Positions 26,258 to 34,322 of a stretch of 64,000 nt of DNA are shown in pieces. Made by a program: the position numbers and the translations under genes. Positions within the stretch are counted from its first letter, which is position 1, and every line of letters begins with the position of its first letter. Where the stretch lies: positions 62,001 to 126,000 of the forward strand of contig NZ_JAAMQI010000011.1 in NCBI RefSeq assembly GCF_013523165.1, read 5' to 3'. The notes beneath the pieces were generated by a model, which saw only the letters and a program-made list of their open reading frames with translations, was not told the origin of the DNA and made no database searches. The stretch is from Pseudomonas entomophila (lineage in GTDB: Bacteria > Pseudomonadota > Gammaproteobacteria > Pseudomonadales > Pseudomonadaceae).

Positions 26258-28413
26258 ACGACGCTGTGATCATCGCCCCGCCACCGGCCGGGCAGGCCGC
26301 CGAGCCGCCCGACGTGCAACCTTGGATGCAGGCCATCCTGCTGGTGGCGCAGCACTACCGCCTGGACGTTTCCGAAGAAAGCGTGCGCATCGCCGGGCAG
26401 CGCACCGACCGTGCCCTGGAAGACGTGGTGCGGCAGATGGCGCGCCAGGCCGGCCTGACGGTCAAGTTCAGCGGACGCCAGCGCCAGCCCCTGGGCAAGT
26501 GGCGCACCCCGCTGGTGGTCGAGCTGGACGACGGTCAGGTCGGCGTGGTGCAGAGCATCAGCGGCGAGGAACTGGGCATCGCCCTGAGCGGCGACCAGGG
26601 GCTGCAGCAGCGCATGCCGCTGGCCGACCTCGACCAGCGCGTACGCCGCACGGTGATCCTGCGCCCGGCCCGGCCGCTGTCGGACGTGCGCACCGACGAC
26701 TACGTGCAGCCGTTCGACGAGCACTGGTTCCGCCGCATCGTGCTGCGCGACCTGCGGCCCTATGGCAACGTGATGCTCGCCTCGCTGGTGGCCAACCTGC
26801 TGGGCATGGCCGGGGTGCTGTTCTCGATGCAGGTCTACGACCGGGTGGTGCCGGCCGAATCGCTGCCGACGCTGTACGTGCTGTTCGGCGGCGTGCTGCT
26901 GGCGGTGCTGTTCGACTTCACCTTGCGCATCATGCGCCTGCGCATCACCGACCTGCTGGGCAAGCGCGCCGACCTGCGCATCTCCGACCTGGTCTACGGC
27001 CATGCCTTGCGGCTGCGCAACTCGGTCAGGCCCAAGTCCACCGGCACGTTCATCTCGCAGCTGCGCGAACTCGAGCAGGTCCGTGACCTGATCACCTCGA
27101 GCACCGCCACGGCCCTGGCCGACCTGCCGTTCTTCTTCCTGTTCTTGTTCATCTTCTACCTGATCGGCGGGCCGCTGGTGGCCATCCCGGTGGTGGCGCT
27201 GGTGGTGATGCTGCTGCCAGGGCTGCTCTACCAGCGCAAGCTGGCGCGCCTGGCCAACGCCAACATGCGCGAATCGGCACTGCGCAACGCCATGCTGGTG
27301 GAAAGCGTGCAAGGCATGGACGACATCAAGGCGCTGCAGGCCGAACAGCGCTTCCAGGAACAGTGGAACCACTACAACGCCGCCACCGCCGACACGGCGC
27401 TGCAACTGCGCGGCCTGACCAACGGGCTGGTGACCTGGACCCAGACGGTGCAGAGCGCGGTGTTCGCCGTGGTGATCCTGTTCGGGGCGCCCATGGTGAT
27501 CGCCGGCGACCTGACCACCGGCAGCCTGGTGGCCGCCTCGATGCTGGCCTCGCGCATGATGGCGCCGATGGCCCAGCTCAACCATGTCCTGACCCGCTGG
27601 CAGCAGGCCAAGGTGGCGCTCAAGGGCCTGAACAACCTGATGGAACAACCGGTCGACCACCCGGACGGCAGCAAGCGCGTGCACCTTGCAGCCATCCAGG
27701 GGGATTTCCACCTCAAGCAGGCCGCGTTCCGCTACGCCGCCGATGGCCCGGCGGTGCTGGAGATCGCCGACCTGCGCATCCGTCCTGGCGAGCACATCGC
27801 CGTGCTGGGGCGCAACGGCGCGGGCAAGTCGACCCTGCTGCAGGCCTTGGCCGGGGCCATGGACGTCGCCACCGGCGAGGTCACCCTCGACGGCATCGCC
27901 CTGGCTCATCTGGACCCAGCCGACCTGCGCCGGGACGTCGGCCTGCTGCACCAGCAGGCGCGGCTGTTCCACGGCACCCTGCGCGACAACCTGGTGCTTG
28001 GCGCCGGTCGGGCCAGCGACCAGGAGATGCTCGCGGCATTGTCGATCACCGGCGCGCTGGACTTCGTCCGACGCCTGCCCAAGGGCCTGGACCACCTGGT
28101 GCTCGAAGGCGGCCTGGGCCTGTCCGGCGGCCAGCGCCAGAGCCTGTTGCTGTCGCGTCTGCTGCTGCGCCAGCCCCACGTGCTGCTGCTCGACGAGCCG
28201 ACCGCGTCGCTTGACGACGTCACCGAACGCCGCCTGCTCGACGAGCTCAAGCGCTGGTGCGACGGGCGCACGCTGGTGGTGGCCACGCACCGGCTCAGCG
28301 TGCTGCAAAAGGTCGACCGGATCATCGTGGTCGACAGCGGCCGGATCGTCATCGACGCACCCAGGGACGTCGCCCTGGCGCGCCTGAAAAACCCTGAAGG
28401 AGCCCAGGCATGA
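26254..28413 (+). CDS. Type I secretion ABC transporter, permease/ATPase (LapB-type)
   Basis: Inner-membrane ATPase that energises adhesin export. Residues 1-140 form a C39-peptidase-like domain without an obvious catalytic Cys/His pair, as in exporters of RTX adhesins that recognise but do not cleave the substrate. Residues about 165-440 are the membrane domain. The nucleotide-binding domain has Walker A GRNGAGKST (about 519), signature LSGGQRQ (about 623), Walker B VLLLDEPTASLD (about 645) and H-loop ATHRLS (about 678). The 719-residue length is typical. Four-base overlaps at both ends tie it to the TolC and HlyD genes. Confidence 0.9.
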   Translation: MNDAVIIAPPPAGQAAEPPDVQPWMQAILLVAQHYRLDVSEESVRIAGQRTDRALEDVVRQMARQAGLTVKFSGRQRQPLGKWRTPLVVELDDGQVGVVQSISGEELGIALSGDQGLQQRMPLADLDQRVRRTVILRPARPLSDVRTDDYVQPFDEHWFRRIVLRDLRPYGNVMLASLVANLLGMAGVLFSMQVYDRVVPAESLPTLYVLFGGVLLAVLFDFTLRIMRLRITDLLGKRADLRISDLVYGHALRLRNSVRPKSTGTFISQLRELEQVRDLITSSTATALADLPFFFLFLFIFYLIGGPLVAIPVVALVVMLLPGLLYQRKLARLANANMRESALRNAMLVESVQGMDDIKALQAEQRFQEQWNHYNAATADTALQLRGLTNGLVTWTQTVQSAVFAVVILFGAPMVIAGDLTTGSLVAASMLASRMMAPMAQLNHVLTRWQQAKVALKGLNNLMEQPVDHPDGSKRVHLAAIQGDFHLKQAAFRYAADGPAVLEIADLRIRPGEHIAVLGRNGAGKSTLLQALAGAMDVATGEVTLDGIALAHLDPADLRRDVGLLHQQARLFHGTLRDNLVLGAGRASDQEMLAALSITGALDFVRRLPKGLDHLVLEGGLGLSGGQRQSLLLSRLLLRQPHVLLLDEPTASLDDVTERRLLDELKRWCDGRTLVVATHRLSVLQKVDRIIVVDSGRIVIDAPRDVALARLKNPEGAQA

Positions 28414-29612
28414 GCCAGAACGTCGCGCTTCACCCGCCGGCCGCGCCGGCGTCGTACCTGGACGGCAGCGACGACCGTGCGGTCTTGCGGGCCAACCGGG
28501 TGGTCTGGGTCTGCGCCCTGATGCTCGCTGCCTTTCTGGTCTGGGCCGCGCTGTTCAGCGTGGTCGAGGTGTCCAGCGGCACGGGCAAGGTGGTGCCCAG
28601 CTCGCGTGAGCAGGTGATCATGTCGCTCGAAGGCGGGATCATCACCGAGATGAACGTGCGCGAAGGCTCGCGGGTCGAGCGCGGCGACGTGCTCGCCCAG
28701 CTCGACCCGATCAAGACCCAGTCCAACGTCGGCGAAAGCGAGGCCAAGTACCGCGCCGCCCTGGCCAGCGTGAGCCGGCTGCAGGCCGAAGTCACCGGCA
28801 AGCCGCTGACCTTCCCCAAGGCCCTGGAGGCCTGGCCGGAGCTGACGCGTGACGAGGCCGAACTGTACAAGACCCGCCGCCGTGGCCTGCAGGAGACCCT
28901 CGCCGGGATCGAGCAGTCGCTCAAGCTGGTGCGCAGCGAGCTGGCCATCACCGAGAAGCTGGCCCAGGCCGGGGCCTCGAGCCGGGTCGAGGTGATCCGC
29001 CTGAATCGCCAGCGCTCGGAACTGGAGCTCAAGGCCAGCGAGGCCCGCTCGGAGTACATGGTCCAGGCGCGCCAGGACCTGGCCAAGGCCAGCGCCGAGG
29101 CCGATTCGCTGGCCGAGGTGGTGCGCGGCCGGGCCGATTCGCTGTCGCGGCTGACCTTTCGTTCGCCGGTGCGTGGCATCGTCAAGGGCATCGAGGTGAC
29201 CACCATCGGCGGCGTGGTGCCGCCCAACGGGCAACTGATGCAGATCGTGCCGCAGGACGACAAGCTGCTGATCGAGGCGCGCATCAACCCGCGCGACATC
29301 GCCTTCATCCACCCGGACCAGACGGCCAAGGTCAAGATCACCGCCTACGACTACTCGATCTACGGCAGCCTGGACGGCAAGGTGGTGACCATCTCGCCCG
29401 ACACGATCCAGGACGAGGTCAAGCCGGAGGTCTACTACTACCGGGTCTACATCCAGACCGAGTCCGACGTGCTGCGCAACAAGGCCGGCACGGCGTTCTC
29501 GATCGTGCCGGGCATGGTGGCCACGGTGGACATCCGCACCGGCGAGAAGACCGTGCTCGACTACCTGATCAAACCGCTCAACCGTGCGCGCGAAGCCTTG
29601 CGCGAACGCTGA
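28410..29612 (+). CDS. HlyD-family periplasmic adaptor (membrane fusion) subunit of the type I secretion system
   Basis: Links the ABC exporter to the TolC channel. After a short cytoplasmic N terminus there is one membrane helix at about residues 34-55 (VWVCALMLAAFLVWAALF). A lipoyl-like half motif and a long Glu/Lys/Arg-rich coiled coil (about 100-235) come next, then the second lipoyl half (FRSPVRGIVKGIEV) and a beta-rich C terminus. Its 400 residues suit the LapC/HlyD family. Its ATG lies inside the end of the ABC gene. It is the last gene of the adhesin-secretion operon; the convergent gene ends only 6 bases away. Confidence 0.9.
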   Translation: MSQNVALHPPAAPASYLDGSDDRAVLRANRVVWVCALMLAAFLVWAALFSVVEVSSGTGKVVPSSREQVIMSLEGGIITEMNVREGSRVERGDVLAQLDPIKTQSNVGESEAKYRAALASVSRLQAEVTGKPLTFPKALEAWPELTRDEAELYKTRRRGLQETLAGIEQSLKLVRSELAITEKLAQAGASSRVEVIRLNRQRSELELKASEARSEYMVQARQDLAKASAEADSLAEVVRGRADSLSRLTFRSPVRGIVKGIEVTTIGGVVPPNGQLMQIVPQDDKLLIEARINPRDIAFIHPDQTAKVKITAYDYSIYGSLDGKVVTISPDTIQDEVKPEVYYYRVYIQTESDVLRNKAGTAFSIVPGMVATVDIRTGEKTVLDYLIKPLNRAREALRER

Positions 29613-29618
29613 TCGGCC

Positions 29619-30293
29619 TCAGTGCGCCGCTGCCACCGGCAAGCCGGTCGGTGCCGGCGTGCTCTTGATCCCGGCCTGCAGGTTGGCGAAGCGCTGCCAT
29701 TCGCGCTGGATCTGCGCATAGGGCAGGAAGATGCTGACCTGGTCACGGCCGGCCAGGTCGGGACGCTTGATCTTGCTCAGCGCGCCCTTGTCGAGGTTGG
29801 CGACGTTGATGCCGACCACCGAACCGTCGGCGGCGAACACCGGGCCACCGGACATGCCGACCACGGTCGGGCCATCATGGGTGGCGTACATCACGCCACC
29901 GTCCTTGGCGTCCAGGCGCACCAGCGCCGGCAGCGCCTGGCCATGCCCCTGCATCGGCAGGTAGAAGGCGTTGAAGCCCACTGCGGTGAGCGACTCGCCG
30001 GGTTGATAGCTGCGCCACAAGGGCAATGCCTGCTTGGCCTTGTGACGGAAGAACTGCACGTCCCCCCGCCCCTGAAACTCCGACCCGCCCACGAACGGCA
30101 AGTGCTTGACGGTGATGGCGTAGTCCTCGTTCCACTGCACGGCACTGCCCATCATCAGCAAAGGGACGGGGCCGCCGGAGTGGACGACGAAGGCTTGGTC
30201 TTGAAGGGAGGGGTCCTGATGTGAAGCGAGGGGCATTCCGTTGCACCCGCTGAGCAGCATGGTGGCTGCCAGGAGCGACTTGAGTGGGCGCAT
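29619..30293 (-). CDS. Trypsin-like (S1-family) serine peptidase, predicted lipoprotein
   Basis: The start at 30293 is chosen because it opens directly with a signal peptide ending in the lipobox LLSGC (Cys near residue 17); an in-frame ATG at 30335 would put extra polar residues ahead of it. The 224-residue protein has a chymotrypsin-fold pattern: His in AITVKHL, an Asp in GRGDVQFF, and the nucleophile motif GMSGGPVFAADGSVVGIN near residue 150. It would act at the cell envelope. It is convergent with the adhesin exporter operon. Whether it trims the adhesin or another surface protein cannot be told. Full catalytic-triad geometry is inferred from motifs. Confidence 0.7.
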   Translation of the reverse strand: MRPLKSLLAATMLLSGCNGMPLASHQDPSLQDQAFVVHSGGPVPLLMMGSAVQWNEDYAITVKHLPFVGGSEFQGRGDVQFFRHKAKQALPLWRSYQPGESLTAVGFNAFYLPMQGHGQALPALVRLDAKDGGVMYATHDGPTVVGMSGGPVFAADGSVVGINVANLDKGALSKIKRPDLAGRDQVSIFLPYAQIQREWQRFANLQAGIKSTPAPTGLPVAAAH

Positions 30294-30374
30294 GAAATCA
30301 CGAGGGTGGTGGTTGGATGGCGCGCAATACACCATGCCGGCACAGGTGAAAGCAATGTGCCATCACTACCGCTG

Positions 30375-30492
30375 GTCGAGTTTATATAAAAATTTACTTA
30401 ATATTCGGATCCAAGTTCCAAATCGTTATATAGCCAAATGTTAGATAATATTTCTTGGATACATTTCAAGCACTTGGATCCAATAGCTCGAC
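30375..30492. repeat. AT-rich patch with nested inverted repeats
   Basis: Between the peptidase and MFS genes lies a strikingly AT-rich stretch (about 30378-30520) in otherwise GC-rich DNA. It contains an inverted pair GGATCCAAGT (30407-30416) / ACTTGGATCC (30472-30481) and an outer pair GTCGAG (30375-30380) / CTCGAC (30487-30492). It could be a regulatory region, a terminator zone for the MFS transcript, or a remnant of inserted DNA. No gene is visible. Confidence 0.4.
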
Positions 30493-30519
30493 TCAAATTA
30501 ATCTTTTTTATCGAGGCTA

Positions 30520-31791
30520 TTACTCCATTTTCGCCCTGGCCTGACCCAATCGGTATCCTGTCATTGCCCACATTGCAGCCAGTCCCGCACCAATCCACAA
30601 GGCCAACTGCGGGTGCTCGCCCAGCAGATCGAGCGCTCGCTTGAGCCACCCGCTCACCGCATCGCCGCCGCGGTAGACCACGGTGTCGATGAAGCTCTTG
30701 GCCTTGTACTTGTCTTCGGCCGGTAGCACGGTGAACAACATTTCCCGGCCAGGCCGTACCAGCGCGTATTCACCCGCGCGGCGTGCCACCATCACCACTA
30801 CGAACACGGCGAAGACCGGGGCCAGGGCCAGCCAGACGAAGCCCACGGCCATGGCCAGCGGCACCCCCAGCAGCAACGCCCCCACACCCAGGCGCTTGGC
30901 CAGGCGCCCGGTGAAGAACACCTGCGTCAGGATCGCCAGGGCCTGTACCCCGGCGTCGATCAGCCCGAACACCTGGGTCTGTCGAGCGCGGTCGGTGAAG
31001 GTTTCGCTGACGAGGCGCGCCTGCTCGACGTACAGGAAGGTGCTGACGCTGGCCAACAGCACCACGAACAGCGACAGGCCCAGCAGGTAGCGTGACCGCA
31101 GCACGGCCACCGCCCCAGCGAATGGATTGCCGCCCAGGGGCCGCGACGGCGGATGCCGGGCATCGTCGGGCAAGGGGTACCGGGCACGCCAGTGCCGCAG
31201 GTAGCGTGCAGCCGCGATACTGCCCGACAGCATCAGCGCCGCCAGCACCAGCAGCCCGGCATGCCCGAGCGGTGCCACCAGCGTCACGCCCAGCAACGGC
31301 CCGCTGAGGCCACCCAGGCTGGCCCCGGCCGCCAGCAGCCCGAACAGGCGCTTGCCCTGCTCGTTGGAGAACAGGTCGGCCAGCACGCTCCAGGCCAGCG
31401 AGATGCTCAGCAGGTTGAACACCGACAACCAGATGTAGAACGCTCGGGCGCTCCAGACACTCTCGGGGTCGTGTGCGAGCACCCCGGCGAAGAGCAGCAA
31501 GTTGATGACGAAGAAACCGTAGGCCCAAGGCAGGATGCGCTGGCGTGGCACCCGCGAGGCCAGCCAGCCGAACAGCGGCAGGCAGGCCAGGGTCACCACG
31601 AAGGTGCCGGTGAACAGCCAGTGCAGGTTGTCCACGCCCCCGGCCACACCCAGGGTTTCGCGCACCGGGCGCAGCATGAAGTAGCCGGTGAACAGCAGGT
31701 AGAACAGCGCCAGGCCCGCGGCTACGGCAGGCCCCTCACCGGCCTGCAGGTCCAGCCCCCTGGCCAGGCGACCTGCCCAAGTGCGGGCCAT
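30520..31791 (-). CDS. MFS protein resembling nucleotide (NTP/NDP) exchange transporters
   Basis: A 423-residue polytopic membrane protein with about 12 hydrophobic helices. The N-terminal region (FYLLFTGYFMLRPVRETLGVAGG) is characteristic of bacterial relatives of the ATP/ADP (Npt/Tlc) translocase family, often annotated simply as MFS; the C-terminal half carries VMVARRAGEYALVRPGREMLF. The real substrate in free-living bacteria is unknown. Its ATG is one base after the stop of the aldo/keto reductase gene, so the pair is translationally coupled. Its 3' end falls in the AT-rich patch. Confidence 0.65.
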   Translation of the reverse strand: MARTWAGRLARGLDLQAGEGPAVAAGLALFYLLFTGYFMLRPVRETLGVAGGVDNLHWLFTGTFVVTLACLPLFGWLASRVPRQRILPWAYGFFVINLLLFAGVLAHDPESVWSARAFYIWLSVFNLLSISLAWSVLADLFSNEQGKRLFGLLAAGASLGGLSGPLLGVTLVAPLGHAGLLVLAALMLSGSIAAARYLRHWRARYPLPDDARHPPSRPLGGNPFAGAVAVLRSRYLLGLSLFVVLLASVSTFLYVEQARLVSETFTDRARQTQVFGLIDAGVQALAILTQVFFTGRLAKRLGVGALLLGVPLAMAVGFVWLALAPVFAVFVVVMVARRAGEYALVRPGREMLFTVLPAEDKYKAKSFIDTVVYRGGDAVSGWLKRALDLLGEHPQLALWIGAGLAAMWAMTGYRLGQARAKME

Positions 31792-31792
31792 G

Positions 31793-32701
31793 TCAGGCGA
31801 ACTGGGCGATGAGCGCGCGCTGTCGCTCGACGCTCAGGAGTGGCCCATGGCCTGCCTCGAGCTGGTCGCGCTGGCGGTCTGGGCGACCGGTGGCCGGGAT
31901 CACGGCGGTCACGGCCGGGTGGCTGAGGGCGAACTTGAGAAACAGCTGCGCCCAGCTCGTCACGTCGACCTCGGCGGCCCAGGCCGGCAAGGGGCGATCC
32001 TTGACCTGGCTGAACAATCGACCGTCGTCGAAGGCGCGGTTGATCAACACGGCCACGCCCTTGTCCTGGGCCAGGGGCAGCAACGTGTCGGCGGCCTGCG
32101 GGGCGTTGACGGCGTAGTTGATCTGGATGAAGTCCAGTGGCTCCTTGCGCAGGATGTCGATCATCGGCGCATGGCCGCTGGCCAGGTAATGGGTGATGCC
32201 GACGTGGCGCGTCTTGCCCTGGGCCTTGAGTTCGCGGGCGTAGGCCAGCTGTGTGCGCCAGTCGCGCAGGTTGTGCACCTGCAGCAGGTCGACGCGGTCG
32301 GTGCGCAGGTCGCGCAGGCTCTGGGCCCATTGCCGCTCGGCAGCCTCGCGGCTGTCGGCGGCGATCTTGGTCGCCAGGAAGCATCTCGAGCGCCAGCCAC
32401 CCGCCTCCAGCAACTGCCCGAGGATGGCGTCGGCGCCGTGGTAGTTGGGCGAGGTGTCGATGACCGAGCCGCCACCGTCGAAGAAGATCCGCAGGGCCTG
32501 GGCCAGGCGTTCGTAGGCGGTCGACCCGGCCTCGACCTCGAAGCTGCCAGAGGTGCCGGCGCCGATGACCGGCAAGGCTTCGCCCGTGCCTGGAAGGGTA
32601 CGGGTGAGCAATGCCGTCGAGGGTGCGGCGCGCAGCCAAGGGCTCGCCGCGAGCAGCGCCAGCGCGGCACTGGTGCGTAGGACTTCGCGACGTCCGTACA
32701 T
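31793..32701 (-). CDS. Aldo/keto reductase with a Tat-type leader
   Basis: An NADPH-dependent oxidoreductase of the aldo/keto reductase fold, 302 residues. The N terminus MYGRREVLRTSAALALLAASPWLRA has twin arginines plus a hydrophobic segment and an Ala-rich end, so periplasmic export by Tat is likely. Fold markers include IDTSPNYH (the Asp and Tyr of the active site), ATKI (Lys) and LLQVHN (His). Substrate unknown. It is the first gene of a two-gene unit with the MFS protein one base downstream. Confidence 0.75.
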   Translation of the reverse strand: MYGRREVLRTSAALALLAASPWLRAAPSTALLTRTLPGTGEALPVIGAGTSGSFEVEAGSTAYERLAQALRIFFDGGGSVIDTSPNYHGADAILGQLLEAGGWRSRCFLATKIAADSREAAERQWAQSLRDLRTDRVDLLQVHNLRDWRTQLAYARELKAQGKTRHVGITHYLASGHAPMIDILRKEPLDFIQINYAVNAPQAADTLLPLAQDKGVAVLINRAFDDGRLFSQVKDRPLPAWAAEVDVTSWAQLFLKFALSHPAVTAVIPATGRPDRQRDQLEAGHGPLLSVERQRALIAQFA

Positions 32702-32854
32702 GGGAAGTTTCCTGTCATCCAGTGGAAGTATTCAATTTAGTGGCTGAGGAAAAGACCGCTGGAAGAGAATGTTTCTGGATGTGAAAAGTGTGGGGCAAGG
32801 CTGTGAAAGCTGATCGAGGTTTGCGCCAAGGGTGAGCGCGCCGATGTCTGAGCT

Positions 32855-32883
32855 GCCGCTATCGCGGGCAAGCCCGCTCCCAC
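32855..32883. repeat. REP element
   Basis: GCTATCGCGGGCAAGCCCGC followed by TCCCAC is the familiar Pseudomonas REP palindrome. It pairs in inverted orientation with the copy at 33034-33055. Confidence 0.8.
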
Positions 32884-32962
32884 AAGGGCCAATGCAGCCT
32901 GACCGTACATTCAGGATGCCTGCTACTGTGCTCTGTTATCTGTGCAAAATACCAAGTGTGAT

Positions 32963-33034
32963 GTGGGCCCTGCGGGCCCACAAAGCTTTATAATTAATTG
33001 ATTTTAAATCAACAATTTATTTTATTTTCTATGA
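32963..33034. repeat. 72-bp intergenic element, copy A
   Basis: A perfect hairpin GTGGGCCC-TGC-GGGCCCAC (32963-32981) is followed by an AT-rich tail that begins AAAGCTTTATAATTAATTG and ends TTATTTTCTATGA. A second copy (48559-48630) has the same layout; the 53-nt tails differ at about 8 positions. It is flanked by REP sequences here. Confidence 0.6.
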
Positions 33035-33055
33035 AGGCGGGCTTGCCCGCGATAG
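33034..33055. repeat. REP element (inverted copy)
   Basis: AAGGCGGGCTTGCCCGCGAT is the reverse-orientation REP core, 37 bases downstream of the pdxY stop on the minus strand. It may double as a transcript end or stabiliser. Confidence 0.75.
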
Positions 33056-33091
33056 GGCCGGGACACACCCTGCTGATCTCTCAGCCCACCC

Positions 33092-33964
33092 TCAACCTAC
33101 CTTCACCGCCTCACAGACGAACCCCGGCGCGACGATCTGCTCCTGGGCCGCCACCAGGGGCAGGTCACGCGACCCCACGACCGTCGCCTGCACCAGCCCA
33201 TACAGCGTCGAGGTCGTGCGCTCCAGCGCCTCGGCCAACGGCACGTCGTTCAGCAGGTGCGCCAGCACGGTGGCCGAGAACACATCGCCCATGCCATTGG
33301 GCAGAGGGTGCAGCGCCAGGCGCGGCGTGTTCACCAGCCAGGCGCCCTCGCCATTGATGGCCAGCGTGCCCAGGCGGTCGAGTGGCATGTCGTCGGTGGC
33401 CAGGCTGGTGATCACCACGATGTCCGGCCCTCGCCCACGCAACTGCTGCGCCACGCGTACCGCTTCGGCGACGCTGGCCAGCTTGCTGCCGGTCAGCAGC
33501 TCGAACTCGAACTGGTTGGGGGTGATGATGTTCGCGCAGGGCAAGGCCAGGTTGCGGAAGAAGTCCGGGATCGCCGCCTGCACGAAGATCCCACGGCCCA
33601 CGTCGCCAATGACCGGGTCGCACAGGTAGCGCACCTGGAGGTTATCGCGACGAATCTCTTCCACGGTCTCCAGGATCACCTCGCCGATGGTCGCATCGCC
33701 GACATAACCCGACAGCACCCCGGCCACCTGCGCCAGCACCCCGCGCTCACGCAGCCCCTGCAGTACCTCGCGCACGTGCTCGGCGCCGAACACCTGGCCA
33801 CGGTACTGCCCATAGCCGGTGTGATTGGAGAACTGCACGGTGTGAATCGGCAGGACTTCGAACCCCAGTCGCTGCAGCGGGAACACCGCGGCAGCGTTGC
33901 CAACGTGGCCGAAGGCGACGTGCGATTGGATCGAGAGAACGTAGGATGGGCTGCGACCGTTCAT
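33092..33964 (-). CDS. pdxY: Pyridoxal kinase
   Basis: Phosphorylates pyridoxal to pyridoxal 5'-phosphate in the vitamin B6 salvage pathway, in the cytosol. The start at 33964 (MNGRSPSYVLSIQSHVAFGHVGN) is chosen because it aligns with the family N terminus and has GAAGG about 7 bases upstream; the open frame extends further but as low-complexity sequence. PdxY markers are SIQSHVAFGHVGNAAAVFP, HTVQFSNHTGYG, the central YLCDPVIGD, and the C-terminal NGMGDVFSA (anion hole and catalytic Asp of the ribokinase-like fold). The 290 residues match E. coli PdxY (287). It stands alone. Confidence 0.9.
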   Translation of the reverse strand: MNGRSPSYVLSIQSHVAFGHVGNAAAVFPLQRLGFEVLPIHTVQFSNHTGYGQYRGQVFGAEHVREVLQGLRERGVLAQVAGVLSGYVGDATIGEVILETVEEIRRDNLQVRYLCDPVIGDVGRGIFVQAAIPDFFRNLALPCANIITPNQFEFELLTGSKLASVAEAVRVAQQLRGRGPDIVVITSLATDDMPLDRLGTLAINGEGAWLVNTPRLALHPLPNGMGDVFSATVLAHLLNDVPLAEALERTTSTLYGLVQATVVGSRDLPLVAAQEQIVAPGFVCEAVKVG

Positions 33965-34322
33965 GGGAGTGCCTTCTGTCGAGTCGTGAAACCGCGCGGG
34001 CCGACGCAAGGGCGGCGCGGCGTGCAAGGTGCACACGTTACACCATTCTGACCTCACGACGGCCGTCTGCCAGGCAGGTGCGGCGCGACCGTCGCTGCCG
34101 TCGTGCCAGTCCTGGATGTGCGCCCTGCGTGCCGACATCCGCCTGGACGAAGGTCGAGGAATTCGGATTCGACATCAGTGCGCCACCGACGGCACCTAAC
34201 CGCGTGGGCCGGGTCTGTGAAAGAACGTCCGCGCCACAGGGCCCGTGTTCGACTCGACACGCCCCAAGGGGTTGTCTACCCTCGCGCCTTTATCGTTTCA
34301 GCCTCTTGTCAGAAGGATCCCG
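33965..34322. other. Divergent intergenic region pdxY / MFS exporter
   Basis: This 358-bp region has no convincing gene. Promoters of both genes must lie here. A possible TTGTCT...TTTATC pair (about 34273-34295) precedes the MFS start. Nothing else stands out. Confidence 0.5.

Larger units (their letters stand above)
32702..33091. other. 390-bp intergenic region holding REP elements and a shared 72-bp element
   Basis: There is no gene here. It contains a REP (32855-32883), an inverted REP (33034-33055) and, between them, a hairpin-plus-AT-rich element that recurs at 48559-48630. It separates the aldo/keto reductase start from the pdxY end. Confidence 0.7.

Noticed and set aside
24818-28308. 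Long minus-strand frames opposite the TolC, ABC and HlyD genes
   Set aside because: The plus-strand proteins carry full family motifs and 4-base overlaps; the minus frames are His/Gln/Arg-rich shadows.
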